From Stictocephala bisonia (taxonomy: Eukaryota > Arthropoda > Insecta > Hemiptera > Membracidae), in assembly GCA_035578905.1 (NCBI GenBank), contig JAQJVL010000425.1, forward strand, positions 372,001-436,000: a DNA stretch of 64,000 nt, written 5' to 3'. Made by a program: the position numbers and the translations under genes. Positions 9,601 to 20,724 of the stretch are shown piece after piece. The first letter of the stretch is position 1. The number at the start of each line of letters is the position of its first letter. The notes below the pieces were generated by a model. It did no database searches. It was not told the origin of the DNA and saw only the letters and a list, made by a program, of their open reading frames with translations.

Positions 9601-12600
9601 ACAGTTACACAATACGTTGTTGTGGTACGACAATTTATAACTCAACAAACGTTCCAGGTGACTTGTTAGTTTGACTAACTACAACCAGTCCTCCTGGCAC
9701 AGTCAAAGTTAGTAGACAGTTACACAATACGTTGTTGTGGTACGACAATTTATAACTCAACAAACGTTCCAGGTGACTTGTTAGTTTGACTAACTACAAC
9801 CAGTCCTCCTGGCACAGTCAAAGTTAGTAGACAGTTACACAATACGTTGTTGTGGTACGACAATTTATAACTCAACAAACGTTCCAGGTGACTTGTTAGT
9901 TTGACTAACTACAACCAGTCCTCCTGGCACAGTCAAAGTTAGTAGACAGTTACACAATACGTTGTTGTGGTACGACAATTTATAACTCAACAAACGTTCC
10001 AGGTGACTTGTTAGTTTGACTAACTACAACCAGTCCTCCTGGCACAGTCAAAGTTAGTAGACAGTTACACAATACGTTGTTGTGGTACGACAATTTATAA
10101 CTCAACAAACGTTCCAGGTGACTTGTTAGTTTGACTAACTACAACCAGTCCTCCTGGCACAGTCAAAGTTAGTAGACAGTTACACAATACGTTGTTGTGG
10201 TACGACAATTTATAACTCAACAAACGTTCCAGGTGACTTGTTAGTTTGACTAACTACAACCAGTCCTCCTGGCACAGTCAAAGTTAGTAGACAGTTACAC
10301 AATACGTTGTTGTGGTACGACAATTTATAACTCAACAAACGTTCCAGGTGACTTGTTAGTTTGACTAACTACAACCAGTCCTCCTGGCACAGTCAAAGTT
10401 AGTAGACAGTTACACAATACGTTGTTGTGGTACGACAATTTATAACTCAACAAACGTTCCAGGTGACTTGTTAGTTTGACTAACTACAACCAGTCCTCCT
10501 GGCACAGTCAAAGTTAGTAGACAGTTACACAATACGTTGTTGTGGTACGACAATTTATAACTCAACAAACGTTCCAGGTGACTTGTTAGTTTGACTAACT
10601 ACAACCAGTCCTCCTGGCACAGTCAAAGTTAGTAGACAGTTACACAATACGTTGTTGTGGTACGACAATTTATAACTCAACAAACGTTCCAGGTGACTTG
10701 TTAGTTTGACTAACTACAACCAGTCCTCCTGGCACAGTCAAAGTTAGTAGACAGTTACACAATACGTTGTTGTGGTACGACAATTTATAACTCAACAAAC
10801 GTTCCAGGTGACTTGTTAGTTTGACTAACTACAACCAGTCCTCCTGGCACAGTCAAAGTTAGTAGACAGTTACACAATACGTTGTTGTGGTACGACAATT
10901 TATAACTCAACAAACGTTCCAGGTGACTTGTTAGTTTGACTAACTACAACCAGTCCTCCTGGCACAGTCAAAGTTAGTAGACAGTTACACAATACGTTGT
11001 TGTGGTACGACAATTTATAACTCAACAAACGTTCCAGGTGACTTGTTAGTTTGACTAACTACAACCAGTCCTCCTGGCACAGTCAAAGTTAGTAGACAGT
11101 TACACAATACGTTGTTGTGGTACGACAATTTATAACTCAACAAACGTTCCAGGTGACTTGTTAGTTTGACTAAATACAATCAGTCCTCCTGGCACAGTCA
11201 AAGTTAGTAGACAGTTACACAATACGTTGTTGTGGTACGACAATTTATAACTCAACAAACGTTCCAGGCAACTTGTTAGTTTGACTAACTACAATCAGTC
11301 CTCCTGGCACAGTCAAAGTTAGTAGACAGTTACACAATACATTGTTGTGGTACGACAATTTATAACTCAACAAACGTTCCAGGTGACTTGTTAGTTTGAC
11401 TAACTACAACCAGTCCTCCTGGCACAGTCAAAGTTAGTAGACAGTTACACAATACGTTGTTGTGGTACGACAATTTATAACTCAACAAACGTTCCAGGTG
11501 ACTTGTTAGTTTGACTAACTACAACCAGTCCTCCTGGCACAGTCAAAGTTAGTATACAGTTACACAATACGTTGTTGTGGTACGACAATTTATAACTCAA
11601 CAAACGTTCCAGGTGACTTGTTAGTTTGACCAACTACAACCAGTCCTCCTGGCACAGTCAAAGTTAGTAGACAGTTACATAATACGTTGTTGTGGTACGA
11701 CAATTTATAACTCAACAAACGTTCTAGGTGACTTGTTAGTTTGACTAACTACAACCAGTCCTCCTGGCACAGTCAAAGTTAGTATACTGTTACACAATAC
11801 GTTGTTGTGGTACGACAATTTATAACTCAACAAACGTTCCAGGTGACTTGTTAGTTTGACTAACTACAACCAGTCCTCCTGGCACAGTCAAAGTTAGTAG
11901 ACAGTTACATAATACGTTGTTGTGGTACGACAATTTATAACTCAACAAACGTTCCAGGTGACTTGTTAGTTTGACTTACTACAACCAGTCCTCCTGGCAC
12001 AGTCAAAGTCAGTAGACAGTTACACAATACGTTGTTGTGGTACGACAATTTATAACTCAACAAACGTTCCAGGTGACTTGTTAGTTTGACTAACTACAAC
12101 CAGTCCTCCTGGCACAGTCAAAGTTAGTAGACAGTTACACAATACGTTGTTGTGGTACGACAATTTATAACTCAACAAACGTTCCAGGTGACTTGTTAGT
12201 TTGACTAACTACAACCAGTCCTCCTGGCACAGTCAAAGTTAGTAGACAGTTACACAATACGTTGTTGTGGTACGACAATTTATAACTCAACAAACGTTCT
12301 AGGTGACTTGTTAGTTTAACTAACTACAACCAGTCCTCCTGGCACAGTCAAAATTAGTATACAGTTACACAATACGTTGTTGTGGTACGACAATTTATAA
12401 CTCAACAAACGTTCCAGGTGACTTGTTAGTTTGACTTACTACAACCAGTCCTCCTGGCACAGTCAAAGTTAGTAGACAGTTACACAATACGTTGTTGTGG
12501 TACGACAATTTATAACTCAACAAACGTTCCAGGTGACTTGTTAGTTTGACTAACTACAACCAGTCCTCCTGGCACAGTCAAAGTTAGTAGACAGTTACAC

Positions 12601-12975
12601 AATACGTTGTTGTGGTACGACAATTTATAACTCAACAAACGTTCCAGGTGACTTGTTAGTTTGACTTACTACAACCAGTCCTCCTGGCACAGTCAAAGTT
12701 AGTAGACAGTTACACAATACGTTGTTGTGGTACGACAATTTATAACTCAACAAACGTTCCAGGTGACTTGTTAGTTTGACTTACTACAACCAGTCCTCCT
12801 GGCACAGTCAAAGTTAGTGGACAGTTACACAATACGTTGCTGTGGTACGACAATTTATAACTCAACAAACGTTCTAGGTGACTTGTTAGTTTGACTTACT
12901 ACAACCAGTCCTCCTGGCACAGTCAAAGTTAGTAGACAGTTACACAATACGTTGTTGTGGTACGACAATTTATGA
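6641..12975 (+). repeat. 115-bp satellite array, 55 copies
   Basis: A unit beginning CAATTTATAACTCAACAAAC and ending GTTGTTGTGGTACGA repeats with a strict 115-bp period. The first phase point is 6641, 8251 is exactly 14 periods later, and the array breaks at 12,966, exactly 55 periods from the start, so there is no net length change. Copies from 8136 to 11,125 (26 units) look identical. Edge copies carry substitutions at recurring sites (AGTAGACAGT/AGTATACAGT/AGTATACTGT; GACTAACT/GACTTACT; CCAGGTGAC/CCAGGCGAC). No reading frame is conserved. This is non-coding satellite DNA with a homogenised core and diverged flanks. Confidence 0.98.
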
Positions 12976-13351
12976 CTCTGGGATTTAACTTATGTCATTA
13001 TAAAATATATGAGATAATTAAAAACCACTAATTTAGTTACTATACACCTAAATAGTTGTATACAGGAATATATTAATTTCATACTATAAAATAATATCAG
13101 TTATTTTGCAAAATTATCAGAACAATTCATGCAGTGTTATACTTGTATGGTATTTACTTAAAAACAATTATTATTAACTTTTTAAACTGCCATATTTCTT
13201 CGTTCATTTTCCAAATGAAATCGATTTGTAAGATATAATGTGATATAACATAAATATGTTATGAAAGCATAATTTTATAACTTGTATACATAATTTTATT
13301 AAAAGATTCGTAAAGTTACAATATACAGATAAAATATAAATACTAAATATA
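12976..13351. other. AT-rich spacer
   Basis: AT-rich sequence between the satellite and the first foldback element. Nothing recognised. Confidence 0.4.
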
Positions 13352-14892
13352 CAAGGTGTCCCTGAACTCGCTGACGATCTTTAAAGTATTGGTTCTGGGA
13401 CAAAAAAGACATAATATTATCCTATTTAAAAATTCAAAATCAACTCAGTTACACGTAAAGCCGACATTTTGTATTTTTGACTAATTATTTTTATTTTTTG
13501 AACTATTTATTCTATAGCGTTAAAATCTGGTATACAAATTATTAAAATCATTTTATTACTGAAATAAAAAAGTAAAAATGATTAGTAAATATTTTCAAAA
13601 TGGTGGCACTTTTAATGTGAAATATTTGATCCTTAATAACTTTTAAAAGGTTAGGAATAAAAAAAAATAAAAATATTGCATTTTTATTGCAAATGTTATT
13701 TGCAATTCAAAAAAGTAACGTTGTATAAGATCGGATGAAAAACAACCGAGATTTGAGTCTTTTTGTATATAATCTTTTACGCGTGAATGCGTACAGCCAT
13801 GGTGGTGTGCCGCGCGAGTCAACCGCAACAATATATCAGGGTTCTATTCTGATTAATTTTTATGTAGAACACTACAATAAAGTGATTTGTGACATTATTG
13901 TAATGAAAATGCCCCTAGCAGGCAACGGAAAAACTTGCACGTAATTTTTTTTGTTATTAAATTAAACATTAATTTTAAATAAAACTAGAATTTTAGTAAA
14001 ATTTTTTTGTGATGCAAAGCAGGTTGAAGACATAAAACAAATCTTCATTTTTAGGCAGTAGAAATATAATTACATTCATTTTCACATTACAAACAATGCT
14101 CAACATTTCGTCCTCTCATTTGATTCCAAAGGAAAAACTATTTGGAAAGTGACTGGCGCTCAGCAGCAAATCCTTTCTTTTCTTGAATAATTCCAGCACC
14201 TTCAAAAATTCTACCAATCTAGAATTTACAAAAATTCTAGTTTATAAGGCACACTACTTAAGGTTAAAATTAATTTTCAATTTAATAACAACAAAATCAC
14301 CTGCAACTTCTTTCCCGTTGCCTGCTAGGGGCATTTTCATTACAATAGTATCACAAATTACTTTATTGTAGTGTTTTGGATGGATGAAAGTAATCATAAT
14401 AGATCACTGATGTATTGTTGTGGTTGCCTCGCGCGGCACGACACCATGGCTGTACACATTTACGTGTAAATGATTAAATACAAAAATACTCAAATGTCGG
14501 TTATTTGTCATCTGATTTCATATAACGCTACTTTTAGCAAATAAAATTGGCATTAAAAATATATCATTTTAATTTTGTTGCATTCCTAACCTTTTAAAGT
14601 AATTAAAGGATCAACTATTTTAAAGTGCCACCACTTTGAAAATATTTTAAATAAATGTTTGAAATTTTATTTAAAAAAGAAAATGGTTTTATTAATGTGT
14701 AATAATGTGTATACAAAAATTGAACTCTGTAGATTAAATACTTTTAAAAATAAAAAATAATTATTAAAAATACAAAATTGTGACTGTACGGGTATTGGAG
14801 GTGATTTGGAATTTTTAAATAGGATATTATGTTTTGTTTTTGACCCACAATCAATACCTAAAAAGATCCTCAGAGAGTTCAGGGACACCCTG
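13352..14892. mobile_element. foldback / long-TIR element 1 (TA target)
   Basis: The left end CAAGGTGTCCCTGAACTC is matched in inverse at the right end by GAGTTCAGGGACACCCTG, each end flanked by TA (13,350-13,351 and 14,893-14,894). The inverted similarity runs on for hundreds of bases. Examples are AAAATGCCCCTAGCAGGCAA on the left against TTGCCTGCTAGGGGCATTTT on the right, and CAGCCATGGTGGTGTGCCGC against a mirrored copy near 14,430. The arms are about 640 bp with a central loop of roughly 14,025-14,215. No transposase is present. The TA flanks suggest mobilisation by a Tc1/mariner-type enzyme. Short frames inside are by-products of the palindrome. Confidence 0.85.
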
Positions 14893-14906
14893 TATACGAG
14901 TATATA

Positions 14907-16254
14907 ATGTGGAAGAAAAGTCCCGGAACAGAATAATAATTTTTCAACGATTACAGATAAAGCAATAACACTTGGTACATCGTTATACTGCATCTATTAA
15001 TCTACTTTTTGATGCAAATAAAGTTTGTCCTTCATATAAGGGGGATGACCCGCAAAGTGTCAATAGAAAATCTTAATGAGAGCATAGGTCAAGTAGTAAA
15101 TCAAATTAAAGGTCTTTAGTAGTAGAACATAAACCTACAATTCCGATCTCAAAAAGTTTGCTCTTTAAAAATGATGCTGGTTTAACATTTTAAAAAGATA
15201 CAATGAAAGTCCTGTTTTAGTCGATTTATTATTCTTTTCTTAGCCCTAGTTGGGAAAGTTAAACTTTGTAAACGCCTACTTGACTTGAGAAATAGTTTTT
15301 TTTAGATAGTAGGATACTCTTCACTTCCAATGATGATGGTCAACAAGGAGTTTTACAAAAATATTAAAACTAGAATAGGTCAAGATGTACATCATTTTAA
15401 ACGGGTTGTCCAGCACAGATGAATACCGCAAACAACACTTTTTGAAGTTTACTTCAGGTTGATCCAGTACAAAATGGCAGGTGTTAAAAGATTTTAATGG
15501 AAATAAGTGATGCTTACCAAATAATTATACAGTAATTGTTCGTATTGCTAACTATTTTTCATGAGTAAATTTGTACGACAGGCAGATTGCAAGCAGCAGC
15601 ATTTTTTCATTGATTTGTTAAATGTACTTGAATTGTGGCTACTATTGCAATGTCTTACTACAACCAAGATAATCTTTGAATATCTGACATTTTGTACTGG
15701 ATGAACCTTTTTAAGTGCTGTTTGTGGTCTTAACCTGTGCTAGAACACCCATTTAAAACGAAGTACATATTGACCTATGCTAGTTTTAATAATTTTGTAA
15801 AAATCCTTGTTGACCATCATCCATTGGAAGTGAAGAGTCACAAACTATCCTAAAAAATAACTAATTCTTAAGTCAAGTAGGCTTTTACAAAGTTTTAATT
15901 TCTTAACTTGAGCTAAGAAAAGAATAATAAACCGACTAAAACTGGACTTTCATTGTATTTTTTAAAAACTTTAAACCAGCACCATTTTTTTAAATCGAAC
16001 CTTTTGAGATCGGAATTAATTGCGGGTTTATGTTCTACTACTACAGACCTTTAATTTGATGTACTACTTGACCTATGCTCTCATTTAAGATTTTCTTCTG
16101 ATTCCATGCGGGATATGAAGGAAAAACGAGTTAAATAAAAATTTTATATATATATATAGAATAATAGGTGCAGTACTGATGTGCCAAGTTTTATTGCTTT
16201 ATCTGTATTCGTTAAGAAATTAATAATTTGTTCCGGAACTTTTCTTCCACACTG
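14907..16254. mobile_element. foldback / long-TIR element 2
   Basis: The left end ATGTGGAAGAAAAGTCCCGG is mirrored by TTCCGGAACTTTTCTTCCAC at the right end. The arms match in inverse along nearly the whole length, for instance CATAGGTCAAGTAGTA at 15,085 against TACTACTTGACCTATG at 16,060, and GATCCAGTACAAAATG at 15,461 against CATTTTGTACTGGATGAACC near 15,690. The arms meet around 15.5-15.65 kb, so the element is almost one giant hairpin. It has no coding capacity and lies only about 15 bp from foldback element 1. Exact ends are uncertain by a few bases because the left terminal bases differ from the right. Confidence 0.8.
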
Positions 16255-17103
16255 TTAATATATGAATCATAGAGCTGTTATGTAGGCAATTAGTATATCT
16301 CGTTTGTATGTTTGAAAATGAATGAAATAAGAATATATTTTAAATACGTCTTCGTTTAGTATGCTGGGTACGCTCTGAAACTCGAATATAAGAAAATATT
16401 TTCATATTTTTACGAAAAGTTACATGTATTGAAGATTTTTTCCCTTGTAGTATATATCTATTTCTTATATGTTTTAACAATAAACTATATTTATTGGTTA
16501 AAAGTGTAATTTCTATACCTAAAATTGACTAAACAAAAACATTTATTACTTGAATAAAACTGTTCAGTGAATAAAGCATGCCCAGTCCCTAAATTAAAAA
16601 GTAAATTGTATATTTAAAAGCAATAAGAGAATTTAACGTGATTTAATTAATAAAACCAGTTCTACCTCAGACACAATTTATACGCACTGACCCGCATACA
16701 TAGCTTTTAGTTCTGTTTTAATTTAACATAATGTAAATGTTTAAATTAAATCATTTTGTTTACGACTATAATATTTGTTGTAGTAATTTTATCAAATATG
16801 CTGAAGCATGTATTTTACCAATAAAGCTAAAAGTGTATTAAATTTGTACAATAAAGTTTTCATTCATCCAATAAGAAATATATTTTAACAAACCTAAATC
16901 TTCATCGTTGTTATTTTATAATTGAAATGTTAATTTGGTAAATGTAATGACATAAGAAAAACGATTTGAAGAATATTATTCCAGTTACAAAAGGTCTGTG
17001 GTATCCAGGATTGTTTTGTTCTCTGGTCCCTGTCATTCCCAGGTCTTGGTCGAAAACACCCTTGTTGATCCATTATGTAGTGGAGTGATCCTTCCGAGAG
17101 AAA
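16255..17103. other. AT-rich, no recognised gene
   Basis: Mostly AT-rich. The last 130 bp (from about 16,975) are less AT-rich but match nothing I recognise. Confidence 0.35.
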
Positions 17104-17474
17104 TATACTGCAACACAGTGTACATGTTGACATTTGCGTGGGTAGACATTTCGTTTACTGAATTGTTACGTGTTTATACTACAATAATTATATCTTTGTT
17201 AACTGTACCAAGTTAAGCATTATTTTGTTTTGATACAAAAATGAGCTCATTACTATGACACATTTTAAAGTTACATGCAATACTATAGCAAAAAACTAAA
17301 TGTTTAATAGTAATGAGCTAATTTTTTTATCAAAACAAAATAATGCTTAACTTGGAACAGTTAACAATAATATGATTATTGTTTATAGTTCCTACATATA
17401 TACCACACTTAACAGTTCAGTAAACGAAATGTCCTACCCACGCAAATGTCAACATATACATTGTTTTGCAGTAT
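17104..17474. repeat. inverted repeat with ~150-165-bp arms
   Basis: 17,104-17,254 is the imperfect reverse complement of 17,309-17,474. Shared parts include ATGTTGACATTTGCGTGGGT, ACATTTCGTTTACTGAA and AAGTTAAGCATTATTTTGTT. The loop is about 54 bp. It is probably a small foldback element or MITE. No target duplication was identified. Confidence 0.75.
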
Positions 17475-18456
17475 TTTTTTTTAATATAGATGTTTTATGC
17501 TAATAAATCTGAGTAATTAAAAATTATGAAATATTTTATAACTACTTTTCAGACTAAAAACAGCTGAATATGAGTTTTTAGAAATATTTTATAAGAACAC
17601 CTTTGAATAGTCATTAAATATTATTTCATATTATATCCATATGTACATTTCGAATATTTAAATTCTACTGCATATATATTTTTAGTAAAGTTAAACTATA
17701 ACATACCTTTGACAATTATTAAATCTTAATGGTGACGATTTTCGCATTTAATATAACATATTGAATATCGTTCATCTGTTTATTAAATAGTTAATATAAG
17801 ATTTCTGTAAATTTTATTTTTATATATTTGTTGTTTTAATTTTTTGATTTTGTTATTTTCTTGTTAGGATAAAGCTATATTTATTTATTAAAGGGCATTT
17901 ATTATCGAATAACATACATTTACTGTTTTGCGATGGGTTTGGTGTTTTTTTTTTTTTTTTTTTTTTTTTTTTTGATAAAATACTAGGGAAAGTCGTTTAA
18001 CGTATCTACGTAGGGTTACTACAAAAGAAGTGATTTAAAGTTCAACTTGAAAGTAATAGCTGTAAAAAAGAATACAGGTGTAATGATTGACAGTTTTACG
18101 TGTTTAAGATATTCTATTATGTATATATTACAACGTGATAAATTAATTATTTAAGTCTTCTAATTTATTTCTTGTTTTCATTGAAAATAAATTAAATCTG
18201 AAAAACGTATAATAACTGTTAAAAATTATATTCATATAATTTTACAGATATTTATTTTGAGTGCAATAATATAATTCAAGTTTTTAGGTGACAAATGACT
18301 ATAGTAAAATAATTGCTAGTATAAAATATGACTCAAGGTGCACAATTACTTCTAGAGTTACTGACCATTATTTTTCTGGTCCAGTCATGAACTATACTAT
18401 CGAGGGATTGACGTCATCCGACAGAAGCAATTATAGCAAACATATGTTGCTTTCAA
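17475..18456. other. AT-rich stretch with a T29 run
   Basis: No gene seen. It holds a homopolymer of 29 T at 17,945-17,973, which could be the reversed A-tail of a retroposon or simply a microsatellite. Confidence 0.4.
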
Positions 18457-18901
18457 TCTATTAACTGTATATAAAAGCCATTTACCATTCATCACTATTA
18501 ACTGTATATAAAAGCCATTTACCATTCATCACTATTTATCCAAAACTATACGACAAATTGACTTGAAATTTTTTAGCTAGGTTTATCTTGGCCCCTAGAG
18601 GCTCACTAAGAAAGGATTTTCTTCTGTGACCGCTGGACTCCGTCCCACTGAGCTCCAAAATTCCTATTGTATTCCTATCGAGCTATATTAATTGATAGAT
18701 TTATTTGATTAACAGCTGTTAACTAAAAACAAATTGAATAAAATTGTGTTAGGCTTAACTTTAAAAATAATTGAGTACATTATATCACCTGTTCTAAATG
18801 GGATATAAGTTTGATACAGTGTAAAGTGAAAGATTGCTGCACATTTCGATTATATAATTAAACTTAAATCTGTGACCGGCGAAGCGGGCGGGTACAGCTA
18901 A
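18457..18901 (+). mobile_element. short non-autonomous Helitron (candidate)
   Basis: The 3' end reads CCGGCGAAGCGGGCGGGTAC then AGCTAA. This is the imperfect GC-rich hairpin, short spacer and CTRR terminus typical of insect Helitrons, followed by T at 18,902. The likely 5' end is TCTATTAACTGTATATAAAA, preceded by A at 18,456, so the element sits between A and T as Helitrons do. It contains a 37-bp direct duplication (units starting 18,461 and 18,498) and a GATTAACAGCTGTTAAC segment. It has no coding capacity and must rely on a helper. Confidence 0.6.
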
Positions 18902-19565
18902 TACTAATATAATGAAGTTATTTAGTTTGTGTAATTTCGAAAGCTTGATAAGAGTTTAGTAACAATTACTTTAATAGCACTATTAGATTTAGTAAAAATA
19001 ACACTGAATTTCCGCTTAAATTAAATAACAAAAAATAATTATATCTAATTCTATTTAAATCTATTTCATTGTTATACATTTAAAAATATTGTTTAAACTT
19101 TTGGGAATAATATACCACTAATCGCAATTTACCAAAAAAAATAACCTCTTATTTTCTCATACTCTAATCGAGACAGCAAAATCATGTTAAAATGTCAAAT
19201 GATATGTTTTTTTTTTTATTACTATACAGTTATACCATTTGACACAAAAATAAAATACGTTCCTATAGTCTTAATTTTAATGTTTATTTCATAAAAATAA
19301 CTCGCCAGTTGCCACCATTTCATAGATAGAACTTGGGTGTCATGTCTTGGGATGAATAACCAAAAACCCTGAACTTGACTTCTTTACCTCTCAAATGATC
19401 CCTTCTTAAATAAATCTACCTTCCCTTCGGATTGTTAGGATGTTTACTGTGATCTGCCGGTCCACCCACATATGTGGTGTGTTGGTTTGCTCCAGAACTC
19501 GAAGGTAGAATAAACAAAAGTACATACTGATAACTAAAGCGTTTTTATTCTCATATACAATTAAA

Positions 19566-19640
19566 TTAATTAATCTCCAGACTTGACATGTGGCACTTCA
19601 GTGAAGCTTGACGCGCAGTGTTGTCGAGAGCAAACTGCAC
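19566..19640 (-). CDS. candidate terminal exon of an unrecognised gene
   Basis: On the minus strand a TATATTTCCAG acceptor (the AG pairs with 19,641-19,642) is followed by exactly 25 codons, VQFALDNTARQASLKCHMSS then LEIN and a stop at 19,566-19,568. The segment is much more GC-rich than its neighbours. Downstream on the same strand is GAGAATAAAAACGC, offering an AATAAA polyadenylation signal about 35 bp after the stop. This is what a short last exon looks like. No protein family is recognised. A second exon-like stretch lies at 19,762-19,879 in the same orientation, but its link is unclear. Confidence 0.3.
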   Translation of the reverse strand: MQFALDNTARQASLKCHMSSLEIN

Positions 19641-20560
19641 CTGGAAATATACAATATATAAGGAACTAGAAACAAAAATGAGTAACACATTAGGAACAAA
19701 AATAAAATCTGCAATCAAAAATTGTTTACTCACACATAAATTCAAATGAGCAGGTGTAGAGTTAAAATGTGACAACTAGGCAACATGTAAAAGGTTGATT
19801 TGACTGGCTAATATCTTCACGCCAATGGACGCAACATTCACAATATGTTACAGTAGTTCCAGCACTTCCTGTAGGAACACTGAATGAAAGTTAGGAGAAT
19901 CATTAAATATATGAAATATCCATGTACTCAGATCCTCAGTGAAATATTAAAACCCCTTTAAAAACAATATCTCAAGTGGTCTAAGAATGTCAATATAATA
20001 AAACATAATAGAATAAATAATTACTTTAGACTTAATTACACCAATTCTAATTACTGTGGAACTGTAGACAATGATAAAGCGTTTTAATTACACTTTCTTC
20101 TTTGTTTATTGTATTTCGAAAAGGATTAATTTCCTAAAAATTAATATCACGTTAAATAATTTTAAATAACGCCAAAGGATCTCTTATTGTTATGAGAAAT
20201 TCGTATTTGAGTATCCGTCATCTTATTTAGTATAACTACTTTCATACTCTCTATATTTGCATTCACATTAAATTAGTTTCTCAACATTAGCAAAAAAGTA
20301 CTTGGAAATTATTTTACAAGAAATGCATACTAATGTTCATTAGCTATTCTCTGTAAAAGCGATAGTATTTAACGTGTCAGCTGATCACTTATTCATGAAA
20401 TAAAATAGTTCTGTATACATAGTAAAATGTCTTCAATGTTTGTGCCCACTAATGTTATTACTGATTTATCAGTGATTTCCTCTTAAAATAGCTAAATAAT
20501 TTAGTTTCACTGTATCTTATATCATATTTCTTAGGCAGACAGATAAACCCTTGAAACTAT

Positions 20561-20724
20561 ACTTAAAATTTGATGTTAATTGTGTGAAACTATATTATCA
20601 ATTTATATTAATTGCGCGTATCTATACTTAACAATTAATGTTAATTGCGCGTATCTATACTTAACAATTGATGTTAATTGTGCATAGCTATACTAACAAT
20701 TAATGTTAATTGCACGTATCTATA
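20561..20724 (+). repeat. 33-bp minisatellite, left part
   Basis: About five imperfect copies of ACTTAACAATTAATGTTAAT plus TGCGCGTATCTAT, with internal phase points at 20,611, 20,644, 20,677 and 20,709 (period 33, 33, 32). The array is cut by the mariner-like element and continues at 22,052. Confidence 0.85.

Noticed and set aside
6641..12975. CRISPR-like array
   Set aside because: Units are directly adjacent without unique spacers and the setting is a eukaryotic genome; it is satellite DNA.
13643..14993. Several 60-110-codon frames on both strands
   Set aside because: They are mirror-image products of the foldback element arms; no protein family resemblance.
16930..17216. Overlapping plus and minus frames
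   Set aside because: They lie at the arm of an inverted repeat and look like chance; no motif recognised.
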